A DNA stretch of 64,000 bases from Paenibacillus urinalis (GTDB taxonomy: Bacteria; Bacillota; Bacilli; Paenibacillales; Paenibacillaceae): positions 5,379,405-5,443,404 of the forward strand of contig NZ_CP118108.1 in the NCBI RefSeq assembly GCF_028747985.1, in the 5' to 3' direction. The notes beneath the pieces were generated by a model. It did no database searches. It was not told the origin of the DNA and saw only the letters and a program-made list of their open reading frames with translations. Shown here piece by piece: positions 21,621 to 31,796 of this stretch (positions are counted from its first letter, which is position 1; every line of letters starts with the position of its first letter). The translations under genes and the position numbers were made by a program.

Positions 21621-21882
21621 GATTTTCTCCTTTTCTCTGCCCTATAAAAGTTCAAGCTATATTATTGCTCTCCATTGCATCACTTATGAGCCAATTTATT
21701 CATAGTTTCAATCCAAGCGGTAAACGATATGTATGATTGTACGTTTGGTCCTCACTTATCGCTTTGATTACTTAGATATATGAAGAAAAGGTTGCTAAAT
21801 AGTATCAAAAATTTAACCTTTTGCTTACTTGTTTACTTTACCACAGCCGGAAGTACTAGATCAACTCACCAAAACATACCAA

Positions 21883-21905
21883 AAACCCGCGAAAAACGCG
21901 GGTTT
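21883..21905 (-). terminator. Terminator of the 256-residue anchored-protein gene
   Basis: AAACCCGCG/CGCGGGTTT hairpin with a five-A loop, followed on the minus strand by T residues; 14 bp past the stop codon. Confidence 0.85.
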
Positions 21906-21918
21906 CCTGAACTTTCCT

Positions 21919-22689
21919 TTAGGGTGTCAATACGGCCATCAGCTCATTATATTCTTCCTCTGTTAAATATTTTGCAATCACTTGCTCCATGTCCTGCAGC
22001 TCTGTTTCCGTCAAGCCGCCTTCCATCGTACTAGAGATCTTCTGCATTTCATCGGCAGGAATTTTGTTCATGAGGAGTTCGAATACCGCTGTCTTATCCT
22101 CGGTGGAGATAGAGTCCTTCTGATCTGTAATGTCCTCTGGTGTGATGACAATCTGATCATCCGCTTCAGTAGTGCCTGCCTCAGCTCCCTCTTCTGTAGT
22201 GTTTGAGGAAGGAGTCTCTGACGAACTGTCCACTGAGCTTCCTGACGGACCGCCTGTTGATTCTCCTCCACCAGAAGCTTCACTGTCTGTTTCGCCGCTC
22301 ACTCCCTCCTCGCCGTTTGTCTCCGGATTGTTAGGATCAGCCTGACTTGGATCCGTTTCGCCTGTTTGACTCGTTTCATCATTTGCATTAGCACCCGAAT
22401 CCGCTTCGTCACCCGTTCCATTCATGGATTGATCTGAGTTCATATTGCTGCCAGATGCGGTTTCAGAATTAGACTCTGCGCTCTCGGAGGTGTTCGCTGT
22501 CTGATTCATGCCCAGCGCACCTTGAAACACCGCGGCAAGATTGTTCGGCGCTCCTTCCCAGGTAATGTTGAAGCTAGCCAGCAGTGATGAGATATAAGAT
22601 TGCACGATTAGTCCTGTTGTCAGCAGGGTCAGGGTGCTCACCAGGATGACGGTCAGCAGGAGCTGCCCCGTCCATTTCAGCCATTTCAT
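21919..22689 (-). CDS. Hypothetical membrane-anchored protein with an acidic low-complexity spacer
   Basis: A 256-residue protein in three parts. Residues 1-35 hold one membrane helix (LLLTVILVSTLTLLTTGLIVQ). Residues about 65-175 are almost wholly Ser, Gly, Thr, Asp, Glu, Asn and Pro, an extended acidic linker. The last 60 residues form a compact helical domain (DKTAVFELLMNKIPADEMQK, then ELQDMEQVIAKYLTEEEYNELMAVL). I do not recognise the domain. It stands alone between the M23 hydrolase and purA, with its own terminator. A role at the cell surface is inferred only from topology. Confidence 0.75.
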   Translation of the reverse strand: MKWLKWTGQLLLTVILVSTLTLLTTGLIVQSYISSLLASFNITWEGAPNNLAAVFQGALGMNQTANTSESAESNSETASGSNMNSDQSMNGTGDEADSGANANDETSQTGETDPSQADPNNPETNGEEGVSGETDSEASGGGESTGGPSGSSVDSSSETPSSNTTEEGAEAGTTEADDQIVITPEDITDQKDSISTEDKTAVFELLMNKIPADEMQKISSTMEGGLTETELQDMEQVIAKYLTEEEYNELMAVLTP

Positions 22690-22895
22690 TCGTTTACGCC
22701 TCCTCCTATCGATCTCCCTCTTCGCCGCCTAATCTAGCAGATGAGCTGGATGATTCAGTCCATCGTTAATTTTACGTTGTCTAATTCATCCCGAAGAAGG
22801 CTATAGACTCAGTATTGACGTAATTCTCTTGATTCTATCCTTCGAATTTTCATATTTTCACAGCAGTATTACGCTTGGTTCCGATAAGAACACCA

Positions 22896-22935
22896 AAAAA
22901 CCCCCATCCTTTCTATACTAGAAGGGAAGAGGGTT
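22896..22935 (-). terminator. Terminator of purA
   Basis: An imperfect hairpin with arms of about 17 bases (AACCCCCATCCTTTCTA against TAGAAGGGAAGAGGGTT) followed on the minus strand by TTTTTT; 37 bp past the purA stop codon. Confidence 0.7.
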
Positions 22936-22971
22936 ATGGATATCAATATGAAGTTAACAGCTGTCTATAGA

Positions 22972-24498
<1,527 letters not shown>

Positions 24499-24504
24499 AA
24501 TTCA

Positions 24505-24533
24505 AGTGTACCAGTCACTCCTATCAAAGTCAA
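24505..24533 (-). promoter_or_regulatory. purA promoter
   Basis: On the minus strand TTGACT (24528-24533) and TACACT (24505-24510) are separated by exactly 17 bases, a good sigma-A promoter. Confidence 0.7.
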
Positions 24534-24537
24534 ATAA

Positions 24538-24581
24538 AAAAGCGAACATTAAATTATAAGTAAAATTTATCGTTCGGGATT
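24538..24581. promoter_or_regulatory. Putative PurR operator (two PurBoxes)
   Basis: AAAAGCGAACATT (24538-24550) and, inverted, ATCGTTCGGGATT (24569-24581) match the Bacillus PurBox AWWWCCGAACWWT with one and two mismatches. They are in the expected opposed orientation with an 18-base gap, just upstream of the purA promoter. PurR control of purA is established in Bacillus; here it is inferred. Confidence 0.65.
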
Positions 24582-24610
24582 TGCTGAGCAACTTGGCTGA
24601 AAATGAAAGA

Positions 24611-24648
24611 ATCCACTGCCCGGTGCATTCAGCACGCGAGAAGTGGAT
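24611..24648 (-). terminator. Probable terminator of dnaB
   Basis: ATCCACT (24611-24617) pairs with AGTGGAT (24642-24648), with an inner GTGC/GCAC stem, followed on the minus strand by a T-rich stretch. It lies just past the helicase stop. Confidence 0.55.
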
Positions 24649-24675
24649 GGATATGCTTATAGATAAGAATGCATG

Positions 24676-26037
24676 TCACCCGGCAAAGGCATCCGAATGC
24701 ACACGTTCATAATTAACGAATTTATTGAAGTTCTTCAAGAAGACCAGCTCGACAGTGCCCACGGGACCATTACGCTGCTTGGCTATAATAATCTCAATGA
24801 TATTCTTCTTCTCCGTCTCCTGATTGTAGTAATCATCACGATACAAGAAGGCTACAATATCGGCATCCTGCTCGATTGAACCGGATTCCCGAAGGTCACT
24901 CATCATCGGCCGTTTATCTTGGCGCTGCTCGACACCCCGGCTGAGCTGTGACAGAGCAATGACCGGAACGTCTAGCTCCCGTGCAATCTGCTTGAGCGTA
25001 CGAGAGATCTCTGATACTTCCTGCTGCCGGTTCTCGCCGGCCTTGCCCCGTCCCTGAATCAGCTGCAGGTAGTCGATGACGATCATCCCGAGCCCTTTTT
25101 CCTTCTTCAGACGGCGGCATTTGGCACGAATATCAGCCACAGTAATCCCTGGTGTATCATCAATATAAATTTCGGCTTCTGACAGAGCAGCGATGCCCAT
25201 GGTCAGCTTGGACCAGTCGTCATCACTTTTAAACTCCCCGTTCCGCATCACGCCAGCATCGAGATTGGCTTCCGCACAGATCATACGCTGTACCAGCTGT
25301 GCAGCGGACATCTCAAGACTGAAGATCGCTACGGTCTCGTTCGCTCTAACCGCTACGTTCTGAGCAATGTTCAGTGCAAATGCCGTCTTCCCTACCGAAG
25401 GACGGGCAGCCACAATAATAAGATCATTCCGCTGGAATCCGCTTGTCATCTTGTCCAGATCAACGAAGCCCGAAGGAATTCCTGTCGTATTCCCCTTGTT
25501 CTGATACAGTGACTCTACCTTCTCGAAGACCTCCATGACGACATCACGAATGGCGATGAACCCGCTGCTTGAGCGCCGGTTCGAGATCTCCAGAATACGC
25601 CGCTCTGCATCGCTGAGCATGCCGGATACGTCTTCGCCGCCGGCATAGCCTTCGCTAACGATCTGCGTCGCTGTGCGAATGAGTCTGCGCAGCATCGATT
25701 TTTCCTCGATGATCTGTGCATAATAATCAACATTAGCTGCGGTCGGCACCGCATGTGCCAGCTTGGCCAAATAGGTTACCCCGCCGATCTCATCAAGCTG
25801 CCCTTTATCCTGCAGGAGAGAGGTCAGTGTAATAAGATCAATGGGCTGATTGCCTTCTCCAAGCTCAATCATTGCTTCATAGATCAGCTGATGGGGCTTG
25901 TCGTAGAAATCATCGGTCGTCACTCGCTCCATCGAAGTGATGAGTGCTTCCGATTGAATAAGAATTGCACCTAGAACCGCTTGCTCGGCTTCCAGGTTTT
26001 GCGGCGGAACACGATCAAAATAAATCTCGCCGCCCAT
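24676..26037 (-). CDS. dnaB: Replicative DNA helicase DnaB (DnaC in Bacillus)
   Basis: A 453-residue hexameric helicase that unwinds the fork. The N-terminal domain (about 10-110, VPPQNLEAEQAVLGAIL) contacts primase. The RecA-like domain has Walker A ARPSVGKTAFALNIA near 210, DDTPGITVADIRAKCRRLK, Walker B MIVIDYLQLIQG near 315, and SQLSRGVEQRQDKRPMMSDL near 365. Length and motifs are complete. It follows rplI by one base in the conserved gdpP-rplI-dnaB order. Confidence 0.98.
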   Translation of the reverse strand: MGGEIYFDRVPPQNLEAEQAVLGAILIQSEALITSMERVTTDDFYDKPHQLIYEAMIELGEGNQPIDLITLTSLLQDKGQLDEIGGVTYLAKLAHAVPTAANVDYYAQIIEEKSMLRRLIRTATQIVSEGYAGGEDVSGMLSDAERRILEISNRRSSSGFIAIRDVVMEVFEKVESLYQNKGNTTGIPSGFVDLDKMTSGFQRNDLIIVAARPSVGKTAFALNIAQNVAVRANETVAIFSLEMSAAQLVQRMICAEANLDAGVMRNGEFKSDDDWSKLTMGIAALSEAEIYIDDTPGITVADIRAKCRRLKKEKGLGMIVIDYLQLIQGRGKAGENRQQEVSEISRTLKQIARELDVPVIALSQLSRGVEQRQDKRPMMSDLRESGSIEQDADIVAFLYRDDYYNQETEKKNIIEIIIAKQRNGPVGTVELVFLKNFNKFVNYERVHSDAFAG

Positions 26038-26038
26038 C

Positions 26039-26482
26039 CTATTCCTCCGTTACTTGGACCTTGAGCGTAGCTTTGACATCAGGGTGGAGCTTAACCGGAA
26101 CCTGAGTCACTCCCAAGTTACGGATTGGCTCGTCCAGTTCAATTTTGCGTTTATCCACTTTAAAGCCTTGCCCGGCAAGTGCTTCTGCGATCTGCTTGCT
26201 CGTAATTGCTCCGAATAGGCGTCCGCCTTCTCCGGCTTTCGCCTTCAGCACGATGGTTGCCTCTTCAAGCTTCTTGCCCAGTGCTGCTGCATCGTCCTTC
26301 TCCTGCTGCTTGCGCTTCTCTTCAGCCGCGTTCTGGTTCTCTAATGTTTTCATATTGCCATCCGTAGCCGCACGTGCTAAACCTCTTGGCAGCAAAAAGT
26401 TAGATGCGTATCCTTCGGATACCTCTTTAACTTGACCTTTTTTCCCTTGACCTTTTACATCTTTTATAAAAATGACTTTCAT
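26039..26482 (-). CDS. rplI: 50S ribosomal protein L9
   Basis: A 147-residue protein of the large subunit, two small domains joined by a long helix. The N-terminus [20 protein letters not shown] and [11 protein letters not shown], and the C-terminal [16 protein letters not shown], are diagnostic. The start overlaps the end of gdpP by four bases, so the two are probably translated together. Confidence 0.98.
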   Translation of the reverse strand: MKVIFIKDVKGQGKKGQVKEVSEGYASNFLLPRGLARAATDGNMKTLENQNAAEEKRKQQEKDDAAALGKKLEEATIVLKAKAGEGGRLFGAITSKQIAEALAGQGFKVDKRKIELDEPIRNLGVTQVPVKLHPDVKATLKVQVTEE

Positions 26483-28485
26483 TCGAACAACCCCTCTTCC
26501 TTCTCGATTTCAGCCAATACTTCCAGCAATTTTTCTTCTGCTTCCCCAATTGACATTTCCAGCTGTACGGCAGCATTGGTCAAATGACCTCCGCCCCCCA
26601 AGCGTTCCATGACAACCTGTACATTCATCTTACCAAGTGAACGGGCACTAATACCAATTACGCCGTCCGGCCGTTCACTGACAACAAATGAAGCAACGAC
26701 ATCCGTCATGTTGAGCAGCGAGTCGGCTACCTGTGCAATCAGAAGCTGCGGGATCACCTGTCCCGGCTCTGTCACAGCGACCGCAATATGCCCATACATC
26801 ATTTTAGCATGTTTTATGATTTCTGCTTTCGCAATATATTCCTGTAAATCTTCCTTCAGCAGCCGCTGAACCAGCATGGAATCCGCACCGTTTCTACGCA
26901 AGTATCCTGCCGCCTCAAACGTTCTTGAACCGGTGTGCATGGCAAAATGCTTCGTATCCACCGTAATTCCTGCCAGTAATGCCGTTGCCTCAAGTGGAGT
27001 GAGCTGCAGCTTATCATGAATATACTGCAGCAGCTCTGTGACCAGTTCTGCTGCCGATGAAGCATACGGCTCCAGATAGATCAGCACAGCATCATTAATA
27101 AATTCCTCGCCTCTGCGGTGATGATCCACCACAACAACTCTGGAAATGGAGTCCACCAGCTTCGGCTCAATGGTCATGGAGGCCTTATGTGTATCCACGA
27201 CAACGAGCAGGCTATGCTCGGTCATCATCTGCATGGCTTCCTCAGGCAGAATAAATGCCTCCATCAGCCGCTCATCCTTCTTCACCTGCTCCATCAAACG
27301 ATCGATGGATGGATTGGAAGAATCGAGCACAATATAGCACTCTACATGATATAGATTAGCAGCTTTCCATAGTCCAATGGAAGCACCGATCGCATCCATA
27401 TCTGGCATTTTGTGCCCCATGATGAAGACGCGATCGCTCTCCTGCATCAAATCACGCAGGGCATGGGCAATCACTCTGGCTCTGACCCGGGTTCTCTTCT
27501 CCACTGCATTGGTCTTACCGCCGTAAAAAGAAAGACGCTGTCCCGCCTTCACCGCTGCCTGATCCCCGCCCCGGCCAAGTGCCATATCAAGGGACGACTG
27601 AGCCAGCTCACCCAGCTCCCGGATATTCTCTGATCCAAAGGCGAGTCCCACACTCAGTGTCATCGGTACCTTCAGATCTGCCGTCATCTCCCGGATATTG
27701 TCCAATATAACAAATCTGCTCATCTCCAGCTGCTGAAGTGAGCTGTAATGAAGCACCATAAGGTATCGTTCGGACGATAATCTTCTTAGATAGATATGAT
27801 AATCCTTAGCCCAAGCTGTAATCTCACTGGCAACACGGGCAATGAGTGCTGTACGCTGCTGATCATCCATCCCCTGCGACGCTTCATCCAGATTATCGAG
27901 CATGATGATGCCTAGTGCAATCTTCTCATTCTCGTATTTCTCTCGCAAGGTAGCGAGCTCTGTTATCTCATAAATGTAAATGAGCCGTTCCTCGGGATAA
28001 TGAAATAGCTCATACACCCGATCCAGCGTTTGATACTCAAATCTGATTTCATGAGCGTTCCCATGCACATTTTCCTTGCTGCCATCCTTCTTATCCTTCT
28101 GCTTGAATGGAAGCTGCGGAAAAAAAGAAGTCAGTTCACTCCCGATCAGCGTCTTCTCTTCAAACATTCTGGATACATAAGGATTATGCCATTCAATCGA
28201 ACGGTCCTCACTGTACAGCACGATGCCAAGCGGAATGCTCGCAGACACTTCGCCTTCAACTCTTTTGATCCGAAGATTCAGACTGCCCATGTAATCGACC
28301 AGTTCTCTTCGAAATACGAACTCTTTCTTGACCATGATAAATCCGAGTACAGCGATAAGAACGAAGCAAACCAGACCCAGCGGCCAGTTATATGCAACCA
28401 GAAATGCATCCAGTATTAATAATAAAGCAAACGCCCAGACGGTCTGATAACCGTGCCAACGCTTTAACAGAAATTTAGGCATCAT
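26479..28485 (-). CDS. gdpP: GdpP, cyclic-di-AMP phosphodiesterase (YybT)
   Basis: A 668-residue membrane protein that breaks down c-di-AMP. Two transmembrane helices occupy residues 10-55; a PAS-like sensor spans about 75-160; a degenerate GGDEF domain spans about 170-300, where the GGDEF motif is not conserved; the DHH domain begins near 340 with [23 protein letters not shown] and VVDHHRRGE; and the DHHA1 domain ends with [13 protein letters not shown]. Metal ligands and the catalytic DHH are intact. A second ATG one codon in (28482) is equally possible. It is followed directly by rplI. Confidence 0.97.
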   Translation of the reverse strand: MMPKFLLKRWHGYQTVWAFALLLILDAFLVAYNWPLGLVCFVLIAVLGFIMVKKEFVFRRELVDYMGSLNLRIKRVEGEVSASIPLGIVLYSEDRSIEWHNPYVSRMFEEKTLIGSELTSFFPQLPFKQKDKKDGSKENVHGNAHEIRFEYQTLDRVYELFHYPEERLIYIYEITELATLREKYENEKIALGIIMLDNLDEASQGMDDQQRTALIARVASEITAWAKDYHIYLRRLSSERYLMVLHYSSLQQLEMSRFVILDNIREMTADLKVPMTLSVGLAFGSENIRELGELAQSSLDMALGRGGDQAAVKAGQRLSFYGGKTNAVEKRTRVRARVIAHALRDLMQESDRVFIMGHKMPDMDAIGASIGLWKAANLYHVECYIVLDSSNPSIDRLMEQVKKDERLMEAFILPEEAMQMMTEHSLLVVVDTHKASMTIEPKLVDSISRVVVVDHHRRGEEFINDAVLIYLEPYASSAAELVTELLQYIHDKLQLTPLEATALLAGITVDTKHFAMHTGSRTFEAAGYLRRNGADSMLVQRLLKEDLQEYIAKAEIIKHAKMMYGHIAVAVTEPGQVIPQLLIAQVADSLLNMTDVVASFVVSERPDGVIGISARSLGKMNVQVVMERLGGGGHLTNAAVQLEMSIGEAEEKLLEVLAEIEKEEGLFE

Positions 28486-28493
28486 GGTTCATC

Positions 28494-29420
28494 CTATCGT
28501 TTTGGTTTCGAAATGGCTTCACGGAGCGGGAAGGCAAGGTCTATGATTCCGATAATCCGCATGGGTCCAATCAGAAACGTGGCAACAGCGAGCAGATACG
28601 GAATGACCGGATGCCATGATCTCGCATGTGCAGCAAAAAAGAAAAATCCGATGGCTTGAATCATGAAGCAGAAATTAATCAGCGGTGAGAAGTTGAGTGC
28701 AATCATCGTTAGAAAGCCGTTGTCTGTATTGCCAGCTACCAGCTGAAGAATAATGCCCAAGAAATAGTACCATATCAGGGATTTCGGTAGTCTCCACTCG
28801 CGGATTGGCTTGAGCCGGTTCACCCGGATTCCCATGCGGCCTAGAATAGGACGAGCAATAACATGGGTTAGAGAAGCCATAACCAGTGAAGTGACGATAA
28901 GCGCAAAAGGAATCATCTGAACGGTCGCGCTGCTCACTGCCTCGGCCATTTCTTCATCCATTACCAATCCATTCGTCAAGGCGTTGTTACCGCCCGATTC
29001 GGTTACCGGTGTCATCGTAAACTCAATCGTTTCACGAATATATTCAGAAAAATCAATCTGGAACAAGGTTGTACTGATCAAGAGCAATAGCAAAAATTCA
29101 GCCAGGATTGTGCCTGTTCCAAGCACTAAGGTATTTAACGCAGGCTTTTGCTTCTTATAACAATGACCGATTACGATCGCTGGAATCAAGAAAAATATCC
29201 CGAAAATTAAATAAATCGGACTTATGATTAGCCCAATCAAGAGTACGGGTATAACATGTACTAAGAATGACTTCAAATTTAATGAGGTATAAAGTATAAC
29301 CCCTGGTAAAATAATCAGAAACACACTAATCGCTGTTAAAGGAGTTAACAGTGATAATAACAGAAGCAGATAGATCAGACTCCATACAGCTGTTTTCCAG
29401 CGGAATTTCAAAATGTTCAC
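28494..29420 (-). CDS. yybS: YybS family membrane protein (DUF2232)
   Basis: A 308-residue protein with about eight hydrophobic segments (LIYLLLLLSLLTPLTAISVF, then VHVIPVLLIGLIISPIYLIF, and several later). The family always lies upstream of gdpP in Firmicutes and its function is unknown; the substrate-component-like fold suggests possible transport. The frame opens at GTG 29420, overlapping the MazG-like stop by GTGA. A TTG at 29411 has the better-placed AGAGGTGA site and may be the true start. Confidence 0.9.
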   Translation of the reverse strand: MNILKFRWKTAVWSLIYLLLLLSLLTPLTAISVFLIILPGVILYTSLNLKSFLVHVIPVLLIGLIISPIYLIFGIFFLIPAIVIGHCYKKQKPALNTLVLGTGTILAEFLLLLLISTTLFQIDFSEYIRETIEFTMTPVTESGGNNALTNGLVMDEEMAEAVSSATVQMIPFALIVTSLVMASLTHVIARPILGRMGIRVNRLKPIREWRLPKSLIWYYFLGIILQLVAGNTDNGFLTMIALNFSPLINFCFMIQAIGFFFFAAHARSWHPVIPYLLAVATFLIGPMRIIGIIDLAFPLREAISKPKR

Positions 29421-29725
29421 CTCTTACGCATATGGTCTTCGAGAGCGGAAATGTCCTGGTACCAGTCCTCAAGCTGGTGACCTTCCTTCTTGTGTTTCTT
29501 GAGCTTGTCAACGAGCAGGTCATCCATATCTTTAAACGATATGCCGAGCCTCCGTCCAAGAATATAGCTGCTCATGATAAGACTCGCAAGGCTGTCACTG
29601 ATTCGAGCGTTGCTTCCTTCCCATAGAGCCTTGAACAATCGTGACACTTGATCCAGCACTTCGGTTTTGAGCCATTCAATCACTTTTGCGCGCTTTGCGA
29701 CATCTAGTTCTTTTGGCATGCTCAT
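29417..29725 (-). CDS. MazG-like family protein
   Basis: About 102 residues, helical, with SMPKELDVAKRAKVIEWLKTEV at the start and LASLIMSSYILGRRLGISFKDMDDLLVDKL in the middle, the pattern of MazG-like nucleotide pyrophosphatase relatives in Bacillales. The acidic metal-binding residues (SFKDMDDLL) are present, but activity cannot be claimed. I prefer the ATG at 29725, with GGGAG about 10 bases upstream; the frame extends to an ATG at 29761. It is coupled to yybS by a four-base overlap. Confidence 0.8.
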   Translation of the reverse strand: MSMPKELDVAKRAKVIEWLKTEVLDQVSRLFKALWEGSNARISDSLASLIMSSYILGRRLGISFKDMDDLLVDKLKKHKKEGHQLEDWYQDISALEDHMRKR

Positions 29726-29784
29726 GCTCGTCACACTCCCGTAAAATGCTTTATTCTCCATTATAGCATAAGGGAATATCCATA

Positions 29785-29802
29785 AAAAGGCGACCCGCGG
29801 TC
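29785..29802 (-). terminator. Possible terminator of the CBS gene
   Basis: A short GC-rich hairpin (GACC-GCG-GGTC on the minus strand) followed by GCCTTTTTA, about 50 bp past the stop codon. The stem is only four to five pairs. Confidence 0.4.
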
Positions 29803-29849
29803 CTACAGCTTATAGGATGTAGTCAATCTCTAATGAATATGCCTGCTAG

Positions 29850-30284
29850 TTATAAATTTGCATCAGATTTCACAGAACCTCTAGACATGACATCTTCACA
29901 ATACTCAATAATCTGGCTCCGTCGTACGATCCCGATGAACCGCTGCATATCATCCACGACAGGAACAAAATTCTGAACCTTCGCCAGCTTGATCAAATCC
30001 TCCATGTTGGCATCAATCGATACAGGCTTGATATGTAAGCGCAAGGGTACATCCTTCAGCACATATTTTGAAGCGTTTTCAAATGTAATCTCTCCTCTGG
30101 AATTCTTCATATGCCACAGCAGGTCTCCCTCTGTCACCGTACCTTCGTACTTACCGTCCTTGCTGAGAATCGGTACCGCTGTAAATCTGTGATATTCCAT
30201 CCGTTCAAGGGTCTGTCTGAGCGTTGCATCCGAGGTTACTGTCGCCACCTCTTGTTTCGGAAGCAAGAAAAAAGCAATATTCAT
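29850..30284 (-). CDS. CBS-domain protein
   Basis: A 144-residue protein made of two CBS motifs (about 8-60 with TLRQTLERMEYHRFTAVPIL, and 80-135 with IDANMEDLIKLAKVQNFVPVVDD), forming one Bateman module that may bind adenine nucleotides. There is no catalytic domain, so it is likely a regulator or a stand-alone sensor. It is a single-gene unit between the MazG-like and LCP genes. The gdpP neighbourhood makes a nucleotide-second-messenger ligand worth considering, but there is no direct evidence. Confidence 0.88.
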   Translation of the reverse strand: MNIAFFLLPKQEVATVTSDATLRQTLERMEYHRFTAVPILSKDGKYEGTVTEGDLLWHMKNSRGEITFENASKYVLKDVPLRLHIKPVSIDANMEDLIKLAKVQNFVPVVDDMQRFIGIVRRSQIIEYCEDVMSRGSVKSDANL

Positions 30285-30388
30285 ATCGAGTTATTCCTCC
30301 TCTTTACACACAATTATGAGAACAACCCATTAGTATGGGATTTTGCGAAAAATAACTTCTTATTCCATTATATTCATATAAGACAACA

Positions 30389-30429
30389 AAATCAGCACCC
30401 GACTAAAAGAATGTCGTCAGTGCTGATTG
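30389..30429 (-). terminator. Terminator of the LCP gene
   Basis: AATCAGCAC (30390-30398) pairs with GTGCTGATT (30420-30428), with an inner GAC/GTC, followed on the minus strand by TTTTG; 14 bp past the stop. Confidence 0.65.
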
Positions 30430-30442
30430 TCGTACGTCTATG

Positions 30443-31540
30443 TTATTGAGATTGAGAAGATACGGTTTCGTTGCTCTCTGTAACATCGCTCTCGGTTTCG
30501 TCTTCTTTGTTAAAATCCTCCGGCTTGAGCAGTGTTTCTTCCGTCGTATTCGGATCGAGCCAGTTTGCGATCATTTCTTTCGAATACTCATAATATTTCT
30601 CGTCGACTTCGGTATAGAATATACCGTCATCCTTTCTTACCCCTTCACCCATCATCGTGAAACTTAAAATTTCTGGGTTACCTTGTGTAAGAACCTGCTT
30701 GGCAAGGTTAATTATAGATGTTGGATGCAGATCCGTCTGGAAATTCTCTCCCATAATATCAAACAGCTCTGGAATTTGGGAAATCTGATTCACATTCAAC
30801 ATGCGGTTCGCTACCGCATTCAAGAAAATCTGCTGTCTTTCTGCACGTTTAAAATCACTATCTTCGCGGTAACGGATATAGTATAATGCCTCTTCGCCAC
30901 TGTATATTGGTTTACCGCCTTCGATAGTAAATTGCACATGATTCGGATTTTTATTAACGATATCTTCCGTGATCGGAAGCTCTACGCCGCCGATAGCATC
31001 AACAACCTGTTGAATAGCCATAAAGTTGACCGTTGCGTAATTATTCACCTCATACCCGAGGAATTTCTCAACCGTGTTGATCGCCATCTCCTCTTCGCCA
31101 AAGGCAAAAGCATGCGTCAGCTTATCGTAATCATTCATGCCGTCCTCATCTGCATCATGTCCTACAATCTCCACATAAGTGTCGCGTGGAATAGAGACGA
31201 GCAGTACCCGGGATTCCTGAGGACGGACTACAGCGTAAATGACGGTGTCTGAACGTCCGCGGGTCTTCTCATACGGTCTTGCATCCGTACCTAACAGGAG
31301 TACAGAGAAGGGCTCATCCTGATATACAACAGGCTCTGCGCTGGCACTCCCAGATGGTTTATATGATTTTTCAAGCTGGTTCTTGACCGTGCCTGATAAG
31401 AATAGATCAAATGCGGCTATAGCAATCTGTTGACGGAACGGATAAGCGACCGCGACTACAACGACAAGAGTCAGGAGGGTGATGAGTAAGCCTCTTCCTC
31501 TCCTCTTTCTACGATGCCTGTTTCTGCTTCTAGATCTCAT
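30443..31540 (-). CDS. LytR-CpsA-Psr (LCP) family cell-wall glycopolymer ligase
   Basis: A 365-residue protein with a basic cytoplasmic tail (RSRSRNRHRRKRRGR), one transmembrane helix (about 17-37) and an extracellular LCP domain (about 75-250). The conserved parts are LLLGTDARPYEKTRGRSDTV, LVSIPRDTYVEI, KLTHAFAFG, and ALYYIRYREDSDFKRAERQQIFL, which supply the Asp and Arg residues that bind the polyprenyl pyrophosphate. LCP enzymes transfer teichoic acids or other polymers from lipid carriers to peptidoglycan. The C-terminal 45 residues are acidic and Ser-rich. Confidence 0.95.
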   Translation of the reverse strand: MRSRSRNRHRRKRRGRGLLITLLTLVVVVAVAYPFRQQIAIAAFDLFLSGTVKNQLEKSYKPSGSASAEPVVYQDEPFSVLLLGTDARPYEKTRGRSDTVIYAVVRPQESRVLLVSIPRDTYVEIVGHDADEDGMNDYDKLTHAFAFGEEEMAINTVEKFLGYEVNNYATVNFMAIQQVVDAIGGVELPITEDIVNKNPNHVQFTIEGGKPIYSGEEALYYIRYREDSDFKRAERQQIFLNAVANRMLNVNQISQIPELFDIMGENFQTDLHPTSIINLAKQVLTQGNPEILSFTMMGEGVRKDDGIFYTEVDEKYYEYSKEMIANWLDPNTTEETLLKPEDFNKEDETESDVTESNETVSSQSQ

Positions 31541-31743
31541 AGTTCATTCCTTCTCTATTAGATTTGTAGATTCGTCTTATGTGAAAGCAACGTCATAACA
31601 GTATTATTTTCGGCACATTCTGCCTTAGAATGTATCCCTCTATTATGATGGCCTATTATTTTTCATCCTGCAACTTGTACATTTTGCTATATTACCATAA
31701 TAATCAGAAGTTAGGCATGCTGCAAATTGTCATATTTAGTCAA

Positions 31744-31777
31744 AGAAGAAGCCCTTCACGCGGAAAGAGCTTCTTCT
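31744..31777 (-). terminator. Terminator of the MFS gene
   Basis: AGAAGAAGC/GCTTCTTCT stem (31744-31752 with 31769-31777) with a partly paired interior; 20 bp past the MFS stop. The T run is weak. Confidence 0.6.
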
Positions 31778-31796
31778 CTAACGTTTTCAGTATTTG

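Noticed and set aside
21621..21880. c-di-AMP (ydaO-type) riboswitch before the LysM/M23 gene
   Set aside because: Such riboswitches often precede wall hydrolases, but I could not find the conserved core segments in the leader.
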